From contig QHWT01000055.1 of the NCBI GenBank assembly GCA_003222675.1, positions 111,210 through 164,276 of the forward strand: a DNA stretch of 53,067 nt, read 5' to 3'. The stretch's first letter is position 1; the number at the start of each line of letters is the position of its first letter. This document shows positions 7,434 through 16,153 of this stretch, in pieces. The notes under the pieces are model-generated. The model was given only the letters and a program-made list of their open reading frames with translations. It did no database searches and was not told the DNA's origin. The stretch comes from Acidobacteriota bacterium. GTDB lineage: Bacteria; Acidobacteriota; Vicinamibacteria; Vicinamibacterales; 2-12-FULL-66-21. The position numbers and the translations under genes are program-made.

Positions 7434-9335
7434 GTGACGAACGGAATAATGAACGGCGCGATGAACCGCAGGGTGCTGATCCTTCTCGGTCCCGTTGCCG
7501 GTATTGTGATGTTCCTCGGCGTCGTCTGGATGGCGTCGGTCTTCGTGGGGCACAACGAATACAAAGAGCCGTACCGGGCGCCTGCGGCGACCGCCGACGC
7601 CACGCCTCGCGCAGAAGGTGTGGCCGCCGAGAAGGCCGCGGCGGAGACCAAGGCCAAGGCGACACCCTACACCGAGGCTGAGTACCGGAGGTTTCCCGGC
7701 GTCGGAAGCCGCGTGGCGATCTGGTCGGTCGCGCAGCTCCACCTGCTGTTCGCGGCATTCGTCCTTGCGGTTCCAATGTTCGCGTTCATCATCGAGGTGA
7801 TCGGCTACAAGACCGGAGATGAGCGATACGACCGGCTCGCGCACGAATTCACGAACCTCCTCTCGGTCTCCTTTTCGCTCACCGCGACCTTCGGGGCGTT
7901 CCTGACGTTCATGCTCATCATCTTGTATCCGAAGTTCACGAACTACTTGATGAGCGTGTTCTCGCCGACGTTTCTGCCATACGTGCTGCTCTTCTTCTTT
8001 GAGGCGTTCTTCCTCTACACCTATTACTACGGCTGGGGAAAGTTCCATCCGCTGGTTCATCTCGGCCTGGGGCTCGGACTCAACGTCGTGGGCACGGCGA
8101 TCATGATGATTGCCAATGCCTGGCTCACGTTCATGATGTCGCCGCGCGGGATCTCGGACACGGGGGCGGTTCTCTCCGTCCGCGACGCCATCTTCAACTA
8201 CACCTGGCTGCCGATCAACGTCCATCGGTTCATCGCGAACATCGCGTTCGGCGGATCGGTCGCCGCCGCCTACGCGGCCTTCAAGTTCCTGCAGGCGGAA
8301 ACCGACGAGGAGCGCGCGCACTACGACTGGATGGGATATATCGGCAACTTCGTCGCGATCAGCGCCTTCCTGCCGCTCCCCTTCGCCGGCTACTGGCTCG
8401 CGAAGGAGATTTACGCCTTCTCGCAGACGCTCGGGCTCACGATGATGGGTGGTGCCTTCTCGTGGCTCTTCATCATTCAGGCCGTCTTGATCGGGAATCT
8501 CTTCCTCGCTGCCAACTACTACCTCTGGCTCGGGATGGGACGGGTCGAGGGGGTGCAGCCGCTTCAGAAGTTCATCAAGTACCTTCTGATCGGCATCACC
8601 CTCTGCTTCGCAGTGTGGGCGACGCCGCGGTCGATCATCGCCACAGTCTCCGAAATCCGTGCGATGGGCGGATCGGCGCACCCGATTCTGGGCTACCTCG
8701 GTGTGATGTCTGCCAAGAACACCGCCGTGAACATCCTGATCCTCACGACCTTCATGAGTTTCCTTCTGTACCGCCGGACGGGGAAGGTCGCAACGGTGGC
8801 ATGGGCGAAGATCGGCCACGCGGCGCAGCTCGCGATATTCGCGACCGCCGCGTTCATCGTCATCTTTCTCGGCGTGTACGGGTACTTCGTCGAGGCGACC
8901 GTGCGGATCCGGCTTTCGGTGCCCCAGGTCAGCTCGGTCCTGATGGCGATGGTGTCGATCACCGCCATCGACGTCTTCCTCTTCCGCGGCGCGACGCGGA
9001 CGGGCGAAGTACGTTGGGGAAGGATCCCGCGGATCTCGCAATACGTGCTGATCTTCATCGCGGTCACGTTCACGTGGCTCATGGGACTCATGGGCTACGT
9101 TCGCTCGGGGCTCCGCCAGCACTGGCACGTCTACGGCGTCGTTCGGGACACGTCGCCGGACGCGTTCACGCCCACACTCGGCTTCGCGACGAAGGTCGTT
9201 TCCGTGACCGTGCTCGAGTTCTTCCTGCTGATCGGTGTTGTGTTCTGGATCGCGAGCCTGCACGACCGGCCCGACTTCCAGCGGCAGGCCAAGACGACCC
9301 GTCGGACCGGGGCGCATGAAGCGGAGCTGACATGA
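7434..9335 (+). CDS. Cytochrome bd-like oxidase subunit I (CydA-like), no CydB partner
   Basis: A 633-residue protein with at least a dozen predicted membrane helices. GTG at 7434 is preceded by GAGGG; ATG codons at 7449 and 7461 are alternatives. The segment from QLHLLFAAFVLAVPMF onward follows the CydA pattern. His103 lines up with the distal heme ligand, Glu190 in LLFFFEAFFLYTYYYGWGKF with the conserved glutamate of helix III, and His264 in INVHRFIANIAFGG with the second conserved histidine. The N-terminus has an extra helix and an Ala-rich linker. No cydB follows; instead there are three cytochrome c genes. It may be a bd-like oxidase fed by cytochrome c or ACIII, comparable to bd-like proteins reported in Nitrospira. 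Heme content and electron donor are inferences. Confidence 0.75.
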   Translation: MTNGIMNGAMNRRVLILLGPVAGIVMFLGVVWMASVFVGHNEYKEPYRAPAATADATPRAEGVAAEKAAAETKAKATPYTEAEYRRFPGVGSRVAIWSVAQLHLLFAAFVLAVPMFAFIIEVIGYKTGDERYDRLAHEFTNLLSVSFSLTATFGAFLTFMLIILYPKFTNYLMSVFSPTFLPYVLLFFFEAFFLYTYYYGWGKFHPLVHLGLGLGLNVVGTAIMMIANAWLTFMMSPRGISDTGAVLSVRDAIFNYTWLPINVHRFIANIAFGGSVAAAYAAFKFLQAETDEERAHYDWMGYIGNFVAISAFLPLPFAGYWLAKEIYAFSQTLGLTMMGGAFSWLFIIQAVLIGNLFLAANYYLWLGMGRVEGVQPLQKFIKYLLIGITLCFAVWATPRSIIATVSEIRAMGGSAHPILGYLGVMSAKNTAVNILILTTFMSFLLYRRTGKVATVAWAKIGHAAQLAIFATAAFIVIFLGVYGYFVEATVRIRLSVPQVSSVLMAMVSITAIDVFLFRGATRTGEVRWGRIPRISQYVLIFIAVTFTWLMGLMGYVRSGLRQHWHVYGVVRDTSPDAFTPTLGFATKVVSVTVLEFFLLIGVVFWIASLHDRPDFQRQAKTTRRTGAHEAELT

Positions 9336-9895
9336 CAGTCCCTCTCATTGCCCGCATCGGCGCGCTCGTCCTCGCAACGACCGCGTTCTATGGCTATGTC
9401 GGCCAGATGGTGCCGCAGAAGGAAGTGCAGCCTCCTGCCGAGGTCGTCCTGAAGAGCGACCTGACAACGGCGGACATGGTGAAGGTCGGGCGCGAGATCA
9501 TGGAGGGCAAAGGACTCTGCCTGACCTGTCACACGATAGGCAAGAGCGGGGCGCTGCGGTTCCCCGACCTCGCAGGGGTTGATGGCCGCGCGAAGAGCCG
9601 CGTCGCGGGCCTGAGCGATGTCGAGTACTTCGCCCAATCGATGTACGAACCGTGGGCTTTCATCGTGCCGGGATTCAATCCCGGGATGCCCCCGATCAAC
9701 AAGCCGCCCGTCGGCCTCACCGATCAGGAGATCCTCTGCGTGATCGCGTACCTGCAGACGCTTGGCGGCACACCAACGGTGACGCTCCAGACGAAACATC
9801 ATTACAACTCCGGCACGACAGCCGCTCCTCCGAGCCAGGGTGTGTCGCCGGGTGGAACGCAGCCTGAGGCTCCCCTCAAGGGGGAGAAACGATGA
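9332..9895 (+). CDS. Membrane-anchored monoheme cytochrome c
   Basis: A 187-residue protein with an N-terminal anchor (IARIGALVLATTAFYGYVG) and one heme motif, CLTCH, near residue 64. Downstream sequence FNPGMPPINKPP can supply the methionine ligand of a class I cytochrome c fold, and DQEILCVIAYLQTLGG is the usual C-terminal helix. It overlaps the bd-like gene and the next cytochrome gene by four bases each (ATGA). It is probably an electron donor or integral subunit for the CydA-like protein. The Ser/Pro-rich tail after residue 160 looks disordered. Confidence 0.8.
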   Translation: MTVPLIARIGALVLATTAFYGYVGQMVPQKEVQPPAEVVLKSDLTTADMVKVGREIMEGKGLCLTCHTIGKSGALRFPDLAGVDGRAKSRVAGLSDVEYFAQSMYEPWAFIVPGFNPGMPPINKPPVGLTDQEILCVIAYLQTLGGTPTVTLQTKHHYNSGTTAAPPSQGVSPGGTQPEAPLKGEKR

Positions 9896-10704
9896 AGATT
9901 CCAATCGTTCTCGCCGTGGCCGTTGCCTTCGGGCTGCTTCGGTTCCTGCGGGTCAAGCTGCTGATATGGGCCGCCGCATGGTGGATCGGCATTTACATCC
10001 TCCTGCGATTCGGATTCACGGCCCCGATTCCCTCGTCCGTCATCACGATCTACATGGGGATCGTCTCGATCGCCATCCTCGCCTACGTGTCCTCCAGCCA
10101 GGAGCGCCGCGACGAAATCTCCGGGCCGCTCATCCGGTTCATGACGGAGAAGCGGTACACCCTGCTCCTCGCCGTGGCCGTCGTCGCTATCCCGGCGCTC
10201 GCGGCCGCGAACGTCTATGTGAGGATGAATGTTTCCATCGAACCGCCGCTCTTCTCGCGCACGGTGCATCCCGCATCCCCTGCGGACATCACGGTTCACG
10301 ACAAGAGGATCGATCTCGATGCCGGAGAGAATCCCTTCCGTCATCTTGAGACGTCGAATCCGCAGGAGTTCCGCAAACACGTCGAGAACGGGCGCCGCGT
10401 CTATTACCAGAACTGCGTCTTCTGCCACGGCGATACCATGTCCGCCAACGGCATGTTCGTGCACGGGCTGGACCCGATCCCGACCAACTTCCACGACACG
10501 ATCGCGCAACTTCGCGAGACATTTCTGTTCTGGCGGATTTCCAAGGGGGGCCCCGGGCTGCCTGACGAGGGCGGTCCCTGGGACACAGCAATGCCCGCGT
10601 GGGAAAAGTTCCTGCAGGAGGACGAGATGTGGGATGCCGTCCTCTTTCTCTACGATTTTACGGGCCAAAGGCCTCGCGGCAGGGAGGAAGTCGCCACAAA
10701 ATGA
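9892..10704 (+). CDS. Cytochrome c with N-terminal membrane helices
   Basis: A 270-residue protein. The first 110 residues contain three to four hydrophobic helices (PIVLAVAVAFGLLRFL, LIWAAAWWIGIYILL, SSVITIYMGIVSIAIL, TLLLAVAVVAIPALAA). A periplasmic cytochrome c domain follows with one heme site, CVFCH, near residue 180, and candidate Met ligands in AMPAWEKFL. The multi-helix anchor on a monoheme c domain is unusual and suggests a structural subunit of the oxidase complex rather than a soluble carrier. Both ends overlap their neighbours by ATGA, so it should be made in a fixed ratio with them. Confidence 0.78.
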   Translation: MKIPIVLAVAVAFGLLRFLRVKLLIWAAAWWIGIYILLRFGFTAPIPSSVITIYMGIVSIAILAYVSSSQERRDEISGPLIRFMTEKRYTLLLAVAVVAIPALAAANVYVRMNVSIEPPLFSRTVHPASPADITVHDKRIDLDAGENPFRHLETSNPQEFRKHVENGRRVYYQNCVFCHGDTMSANGMFVHGLDPIPTNFHDTIAQLRETFLFWRISKGGPGLPDEGGPWDTAMPAWEKFLQEDEMWDAVLFLYDFTGQRPRGREEVATK

Positions 10705-12437
10705 GCTTCCGTTTGAGCGGGCCGCGCTCGTCTCTGTCGGCGTATGCCGCTGTCTTGATCGCCGTGTCGTGCGTCGCGACGACACGATCGGTGCGCGCGG
10801 CGGGCGCCCAAGCCGGCACCGCCGCGCAGCTCGAGCCGGGCAGGGTGATCTATCTCGAATACTGCGCGCAGTGCCACGGCGAGAAGGGTGACGGTGAAGG
10901 CTACGCCGCCTCGCATCTGCACCCGAGGCCCCGCAACTTCACCACCGGCAAGTTCAAGATTCGAACGACTCCCAACGGAGCGCTCCCGACGCACGAGGAT
11001 CTGGTCCGCATCATCAGGCGCGGCATGCCTTACACGTCGATGCCCGCCTGGCCCGACCTCTCCGACCAGGAAGTATCGGCGCTCGCCAACTTCATTACGA
11101 CGTTCTCTCCCGACTTCTCCAATCCTGAGAATGCTCCCAAGCCCGTTCCGCTCCCGAGCGCGCCGAGATCGACGAAAGAGTCAATCGACCAGGGAAAGAA
11201 ACTCTACGAGGAGAACGGTTGCGTAAAGTGCCACGGCGCGCTCGGGCGAGGTGATGGACCGTCGGCTCCGACCCTGGTAGACGACTGGGGCAATCCCATA
11301 CGTCCTGCGGACCTCACGCAACGCTGGACCTTCCGCGGAGGGTCGTCTCGCGAGGACATCTTCAGGACGATGAGCACAGGGCTCAACGGCACGCCGATGC
11401 CGTCGTTTCTCGACGCCCTGAAGGACGAGCAACGATGGGCGATCACAGACTTCATCGATTCCCTCTCGGAACCGAGCGGGCCAGGCTACACCAACGTCGT
11501 CATCACCAAGCACGTCGACGATCCGATCGACTTGGCCAAGGGGACAGCGAACTTTGAATCCGCCCGTGTCGCGCGCCTTCCGATCATCGGACAGATCACC
11601 GAGCCCGTACGCGAGTTCCATCCTCCGGCGACCTCGGTGACCGTGCAGGCCATCTACGATGCCGAGTCAATCGCGCTGCTCGTTCGATGGCACGACATGA
11701 GCGCAGAAAGAACGGGAAAAAACGGGCCGTCGCTTCCGGTCCCTCGGGAAGAGGAAGAGGAGGGGGCGCCGGCAGGTGTCCAGGTCGGAAAGAGTCCTTT
11801 CGGCGAGGAGGAAGTAGCGCCAACGGGTGCCCAGCAGGCCGGAAAGGATCCGTTTGCGGAGGAAGCGGCCGCGCCGTCCGGCCCGGCGTCCGAGTTCTCG
11901 GACGCCGTCGCGATCCAGATTCCCTCGCAGGTGCCGACTGGCACGCGCAAGCCTTACTTCATCTTCGGCGACGCCCAGAACCCGGTGGATCTCTGGTTCT
12001 TCGATCTGGCCCGCCCCGCTCCCCTTCAGTTCACCGCGAAAGGAAGCGCAGACATCGCGCCGAACGACACGGGCGATGTCACTGGTGTCGCGAGCTACGA
12101 GCAGGGAGAATGGTCGGTCATCTTCAAGCGGCCTCTTCGCCCGGCGTCAGGCGCCCCGTTCTCGCCCGGACAGTTCATGCCGGTCGCGCTCTCGGTCTGG
12201 GACGGGTTCTCACGCGAGCGTGGCAACAGGCGAGGTCTCACGGTCTGGTACTCCCTTTACGCCGAGCCAGAAAATATCCCGTCGGCCGTAGGGCCGATGG
12301 TGAAGACGGCGCTGCTCATTCTCGCCATCGAGCTGGCCATCATCGGCTGGGTGCGGTGGCGTTACGCGTCTCGCGGCCGCGAAGAACTCGGCGGTGCCCG
12401 CCTTCGCGCCGGAGGCGCTACGGCGGGTCCGCCGTAG
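10701..12437 (+). CDS. Diheme cytochrome c fused to ethylbenzene-dehydrogenase-like heme-binding domain
   Basis: A 578-residue protein with an N-terminal signal or anchor (SAYAAVLIAVSCVA), then two cytochrome c domains with CAQCH (near residue 54) and CVKCH (near residue 175). After about residue 290 comes a beta-rich domain resembling the gamma-subunit/EB_dh fold, with LLVRWHD, DAVAIQIP and NPVDLWFFD segments; such domains bind a b-type heme. The protein ends in a single membrane helix (TALLILAIELAIIGWV). Between the domains is an acidic linker made of two imperfect repeats (PFGEEE and PFAEEA). The final residues, ARLRAGGATAGPP, come from a family B repeat. It could collect electrons for the bd-like oxidase. 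The EB_dh assignment is from pattern memory. Confidence 0.75.
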   Translation: MSFRLSGPRSSLSAYAAVLIAVSCVATTRSVRAAGAQAGTAAQLEPGRVIYLEYCAQCHGEKGDGEGYAASHLHPRPRNFTTGKFKIRTTPNGALPTHEDLVRIIRRGMPYTSMPAWPDLSDQEVSALANFITTFSPDFSNPENAPKPVPLPSAPRSTKESIDQGKKLYEENGCVKCHGALGRGDGPSAPTLVDDWGNPIRPADLTQRWTFRGGSSREDIFRTMSTGLNGTPMPSFLDALKDEQRWAITDFIDSLSEPSGPGYTNVVITKHVDDPIDLAKGTANFESARVARLPIIGQITEPVREFHPPATSVTVQAIYDAESIALLVRWHDMSAERTGKNGPSLPVPREEEEEGAPAGVQVGKSPFGEEEVAPTGAQQAGKDPFAEEAAAPSGPASEFSDAVAIQIPSQVPTGTRKPYFIFGDAQNPVDLWFFDLARPAPLQFTAKGSADIAPNDTGDVTGVASYEQGEWSVIFKRPLRPASGAPFSPGQFMPVALSVWDGFSRERGNRRGLTVWYSLYAEPENIPSAVGPMVKTALLILAIELAIIGWVRWRYASRGREELGGARLRAGGATAGPP

Positions 12438-12460
12438 CTTTAGCGAAGGCGGAAGCGGAG
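12396..12460. repeat. Family B repeat pair at the end of the respiratory operon
   Basis: Two facing copies of the family B motif: CCGCCTTCGCGCCGGAGGCG plus CTACGGCGGG, followed by its inverse CCGCCGTAGCTTTAGCGAAG. Together they form an inverted repeat that spans the stop codon of the EB_dh-type gene. They could fold into a hairpin between this operon and the Usp gene; no T-run follows. Confidence 0.6.
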
Positions 12461-12506
12461 ATAGCGCCACGAGCGTTTGATTTCCCGGGACCTTGCGGAG
12501 GAATGA

Positions 12507-14738
12507 ATGTACAAGAGCATCTACGTTCCCGTCGATAACTCCGACCACTCCAACCGCGCCGTCGCCTGCGCCATCGCGCTGGGGAAGACCTTCACCGCAA
12601 AACTGGTCGGCTGCCACGTGTACGCGGCAGCCCTGCACGACTATCGATTCAGGCAGATGGAGTACACGCTGCCCGAGGAGTACCTCGACGAGGTGGAACT
12701 GGAGCGCCAGCGGAAGATCCACGATAGCCTCATCACGATGGGTCTCAAGCTGATCTCCGACAGCTATCTCGATGGCATGTCGCGCCTCTGTCGAGCGTCG
12801 AGCCTCGAGTTCGAGCCGAGGATGATGGACGGGAAGCATCACGTCGAGATCCTCAAGGATCTCGCCGGCTCACACCACGACCTGGTCGTGATCGGCGCGC
12901 TCGGGATCGGGCGCGCACGCGACAGCGTGATCGGATCGGTGTGCGAGCGCGTTGCGCGCCAGTCGGATCGTGATGTCTGGGTGGTGAAGCACGTCCCCGA
13001 GCCGGGCGAGCCGGAGCGCGACACGATCCTGGTCGGCATCGACGGAAGTCCCCAGTCCTTCGGCGCGCTGATGACCGCCGTAGAACTGGCCCGCGCGTTC
13101 GGCAAGAAGGTCGAGACGATCGCCGTGTACGATCCCTATCTGCACTACTCCGTCTTCAACGGCATCGTCAACGTCCTCACCGAGCAGGCGGCGAAGGTCT
13201 TCCGCTTCGAGGAGCAGAATCAGCTCCACGAGGAGATCATCGACACCGGGCTCGCGCAGATCTATCAGTCTCATCTCGAGGTGGGCGAGCGGATGGGGAC
13301 CGAGATGGGCATCACGATCAAGAAAACGCTCCTCGACGGCAAGCCCTTCCAGAAGATCCTCGACCACGCGCGCAAGACCAATCCTTGGCTCCTCGTGCTG
13401 GGGCGGATCGGCGTTGACAGCGCGCAGGACGAGAAGGGGCTGGGGAGCAACACGGAGAACATTCTCCGCGGCGCGCCCTGCGATGTCCTCCTTTCGACGC
13501 GCCTCGAGGTGCCGCGGCTCGACCTGCGCGCCGAGGAGAGCGTCCGATGGACGCCCGAAGCCGAGGAGCGGATGAAGCACGTGCCGGAGCAGGTCAAGGG
13601 GATCGCCCGCACGGGCGTCCTTCGCCTGGCGCTCGAGAAGGGGCATTCGGTGGTCACGAGCGCAGTGATTGACGAAGCGATGGATCGGTTCATGCCGAAG
13701 CGCGCGTCGGATGCGACCAAGGCGCTGGCCGAGGCGGTGGCCCTCGAGCGGGCGAGGTCTCGCCCCGTGTCGATGTGCCGCGCCTGCGGCGTCACGGCCA
13801 CGCAGACCGACCCGGTGCGCTGCACCGTCTGCGGGGCCGCGGATTTCGAGGTGATCTCCCAGGAGATGATCGAGAAGATCGCGGCGGTGGAGGGAGGTCT
13901 TCAGGAAGAGACCACCTACGACGGGCGCAAGCTTCGCTGGACGGAGGAGGCCAGGAAGGGCCTCTGGACCATGAAGAACGCCTATCAGCGCCGCCGCACC
14001 AAGGCGCGTGTCGAGAAGCGCGCGCGCATGAAGAAGCTCGACGCGATCACGCTCGAATTCGCCCGTCAGGTGATCGAGGAGGAGACTGGAGCGCCGCTCG
14101 AGATTCTTTCTAGACCGGGGGGCTTCGCCCCGCCGGACCCCCCAACGCCGTCGCTCGCGGGGGCCCCGGGGCCCCGCTCTGCTCCGGCGGGGCGCGCCCT
14201 TGGCGCGCCTGGCGCTCACGCCTCCACGGACGCGACCCAGCCCCGGTTGATTGCGCGCGACGAGCGAAACAACCCGCTGATCTCGACATTCGAGTGGACG
14301 AACGAAGCCGCGCAGAGGATCTTCCGGGTTCCGGCCGGGTTCATGCGGAACAAAACACAGGAGAGGATCGAGGAGCTTGCGCGGGAGCGCGCTGCGGCCT
14401 GCCGCGACGAAGCCTTTGGCGAAGGCGGCACGGCGATCGACCTTGCGCTCGTCGAGGAGGGCATCGAGATCGGTAAGCGGATGATGGCCGAGATGATCGC
14501 GACCTACCCGTCACAGGGCAAGAGCCCTGGAGCCGCAGCCTCGGGTGCGCCCGCTCCGGAAGCCCCGGGGGCAGCTCGGGACGCGGGGGCAACGCCGAGT
14601 CCGGCGGCCCCGGCCGCGAAGGGGAACGGGTACCTCAACGAAGTGAGCTCGCTATCGGCGAGGGCATCCGGGCTTGGCGCTCTCGGCGATGTTCCTCGTG
14701 GGACCGTGCCTGACGAACGGGCTCCTCGCCAGGGTTGA
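12507..14738 (+). CDS. Fusion protein: two Usp domains, PCP_red-like domains and a rubredoxin-like zinc motif
   Basis: A 743-residue cytoplasmic protein; the ATG follows GCGGAGGA. Residues 1-165 and about 172-335 are universal stress protein domains (IYVPVDNSDHSNRA, TILVGIDGSPQSF). About 346-397 (WTPEAEERMKHVPEQVKG...VIDEAMDRF) matches the PCP_red domain of DPOR subunit B. Residues 422-448 hold CRACG...CTVCG, a rubredoxin-like metal site. Two more PCP_red-like stretches start with WTEEARKGLW (near 477) and WTNEAAQRIF (near 595). Residues about 536-572 (RPGGFAPPDPPT...) are a family A repeat inserted between the second and third. The Pro/Ala tail is probably disordered. It opens the accessory block behind the oxidase operon and may bind nucleotide and a tetrapyrrole or metal; that role is inferred. 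Confidence 0.78.
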   Translation: MYKSIYVPVDNSDHSNRAVACAIALGKTFTAKLVGCHVYAAALHDYRFRQMEYTLPEEYLDEVELERQRKIHDSLITMGLKLISDSYLDGMSRLCRASSLEFEPRMMDGKHHVEILKDLAGSHHDLVVIGALGIGRARDSVIGSVCERVARQSDRDVWVVKHVPEPGEPERDTILVGIDGSPQSFGALMTAVELARAFGKKVETIAVYDPYLHYSVFNGIVNVLTEQAAKVFRFEEQNQLHEEIIDTGLAQIYQSHLEVGERMGTEMGITIKKTLLDGKPFQKILDHARKTNPWLLVLGRIGVDSAQDEKGLGSNTENILRGAPCDVLLSTRLEVPRLDLRAEESVRWTPEAEERMKHVPEQVKGIARTGVLRLALEKGHSVVTSAVIDEAMDRFMPKRASDATKALAEAVALERARSRPVSMCRACGVTATQTDPVRCTVCGAADFEVISQEMIEKIAAVEGGLQEETTYDGRKLRWTEEARKGLWTMKNAYQRRRTKARVEKRARMKKLDAITLEFARQVIEEETGAPLEILSRPGGFAPPDPPTPSLAGAPGPRSAPAGRALGAPGAHASTDATQPRLIARDERNNPLISTFEWTNEAAQRIFRVPAGFMRNKTQERIEELARERAAACRDEAFGEGGTAIDLALVEEGIEIGKRMMAEMIATYPSQGKSPGAAASGAPAPEAPGAARDAGATPSPAAPAAKGNGYLNEVSSLSARASGLGALGDVPRGTVPDERAPRQG
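14112..14223 (-). repeat. Family A element in the Usp/PCP_red gene
   Basis: Begins TAGACCGGGGGGCTTCGCCC, the reverse complement of the standard terminus, and is read in frame as RPGGFAPPDPP. The remainder is GC-rich and palindromic (GGGGCCCCGGGGCCCC and GGCGCGCC pairs). It separates two PCP_red-like stretches without breaking the frame. Confidence 0.8.
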
Positions 14739-14932
14739 TCCATCGAACGCTGTCTGTAAGGCCGTGAGTGTCGTCTCAGTGTCGGGCAATGTTCACCTGT
14801 CACGTACGACCTCACGCCGAGGACGCGGCGAGCCTTTGTACAAATTGAAATTCTCTGCGCGCTCTGCGACCTCAGCGTGAGTACGCCCGTGGTACGCAAC
14901 AGCTCCGGGCTGCACCTGTAGGTTTCGATACT
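14739..14932. other. Intergenic spacer between Usp fusion and GNAT gene
   Basis: 194 bp with lower GC than its surroundings. It contains TTGTACAAATTGAAATTCTC followed by a CTCTGCG-rich stretch, but I see no open frame, terminator or clear promoter. The GNAT gene may be transcribed separately from the Usp gene. Confidence 0.4.
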
Positions 14933-16153
14933 ATGTCAGCGTATCGCTTCTGCCGTACGGACGACATTGCGCTTCTCGTTGACGCGCTGAATCGCTGCTG
15001 GTCTCCGTACTCTCCCGACGAACCGCCCATGACGCCGGCCGCGTTCAAGCGCTCCATCCGCGACCTTCAGGTCTGGTGCAGCAGCTGCATGGTCGCCTTC
15101 TCGGACTCGGACCCGGTCGGTGTCCTGATCGGCGCCAAGCGACCCTCCGGTACCCTCGTCCACAGGATCGCGGTCCATCCCGATCATCGGCGACAGGGTC
15201 ACGGCCGTCACCTGCTCGCGTCGCTCGGCTCGAAGCTCGCGATTCTCGGCCCCCCCCGAATCATCGCCGAAGTCCCCGAGACTCTCGCCCCTGCCTGCGA
15301 GCTGTTCAGCGCAAGCGGATATGTCCAGGAAGCCCTCCTGACGGACTACGTCCTGCAGGGTGAAGAGAATGATGTGCGGGAGCCGGCGAACGAGCGACAG
15401 CGAGTGAGCCACGCGAGCGGAGCGGGGAACGGGGGCCCCGCGAACGAGCGTGTAGGGGGATCCGGCGGGGCGAAGCCCCCCGGACTACACGATGGCCGGT
15501 TCGTGATCCCTGTCACGGTCGACGATCTCGCCGCCAATGGTCTCCTTGGAGACGCTCATCCGCAGGTTTGCTGGAAGCGCTCGGTCGAGACCCTCACGGC
15601 AAGGAAGGACGACATCGCAGGACTCGCCGTCGCTTCCGACGAGCGAATCGAGGCCTATCTCCTTTACTTGAAGCGCGGAGTGGGCCCGGAGGGGAACGCA
15701 GAGGCGGGTCCGCGAGCGAGCGCCCCGATGGCGGAGATTGTGTCGCTCCGCACTTTTATCGAGGACGATGGAGCCGGTCTGAAGCAACTGCTCTCTCAAC
15801 TCGGCGCGCGAGGAGCGGGAATTACTTGTGCGCGTGCCCGCGAACGGAGCGGAGCGAGCTGCGAAGAGCGAGCGCAGCGCAGTGAATCCTGGTCAGAGCG
15901 AACGAGCGCAGCGAGTGAGCCACGCGAGCCGCCTCCGCCGCAAGGCGGCTACGGCGGGCCAAGGCGGAGCGGGAATTACTTGTGCGCGTGCCCGCGAGCG
16001 GAGCGCGGGGCCCATGGGGCCCCCGCGAGCAAGCGTGTAGGGGGGTCCGGCGGGGCGAAGCCCCCCGGTTTAATAATGAAGCGCTACCACGACGACATCG
16101 TCGGCGAGGGCGGGTCCAGAATCCTGGTCAGAGCGAACGAGCGCAGCGAGTGA
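14933..16153 (+). CDS. GNAT-family acetyltransferase-like protein with repeat-derived inserts and tail
   Basis: The open frame is 406 residues, but only about 1-145 and 185-293 look native. The N-terminal part has the GNAT acetyl-CoA signature, VHRIAVHPDHRRQGHGRHLL (near residues 72-91), and FSASGYVQEALLTDYVL. The second half (VIPVTVDDLAANGLLG, IASDERIEAYLLY-like) resembles a second acyltransferase-like lobe. A family A element (about 152-184, VGGSGGAKPPGL) separates them. After residue about 293 the frame runs into repeat units and a duplicated copy of the mrp start (MKRYHDDIVGEGGSRIL), so the native C-terminus is probably lost or displaced. It sits directly before mrp. The substrate of the acetyltransferase is unknown. 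Confidence 0.65.
   Translation: MSAYRFCRTDDIALLVDALNRCWSPYSPDEPPMTPAAFKRSIRDLQVWCSSCMVAFSDSDPVGVLIGAKRPSGTLVHRIAVHPDHRRQGHGRHLLASLGSKLAILGPPRIIAEVPETLAPACELFSASGYVQEALLTDYVLQGEENDVREPANERQRVSHASGAGNGGPANERVGGSGGAKPPGLHDGRFVIPVTVDDLAANGLLGDAHPQVCWKRSVETLTARKDDIAGLAVASDERIEAYLLYLKRGVGPEGNAEAGPRASAPMAEIVSLRTFIEDDGAGLKQLLSQLGARGAGITCARARERSGASCEERAQRSESWSERTSAASEPREPPPPQGGYGGPRRSGNYLCACPRAERGAHGAPASKRVGGSGGAKPPGLIMKRYHDDIVGEGGSRILVRANERSE
15385..15486 (+). repeat. Family A element in the GNAT gene
   Basis: Starts with the AGCGAGTGAGCCACGCGAGC segment, continues through a GGGGGCCCC palindrome and ends GGCGAAGCCCCCCGGACTAC. It is read as VGGSGGAKPPGL in frame between the two halves of the acetyltransferase. 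Confidence 0.8.

Noticed and set aside
7392-9317. 641-residue open frame opposite the CydA-like gene
   Set aside because: Its composition is Arg/Glu/His-rich, as expected from the antisense of a hydrophobic high-GC gene. The plus-strand frame has clear membrane helices and conserved ligands.
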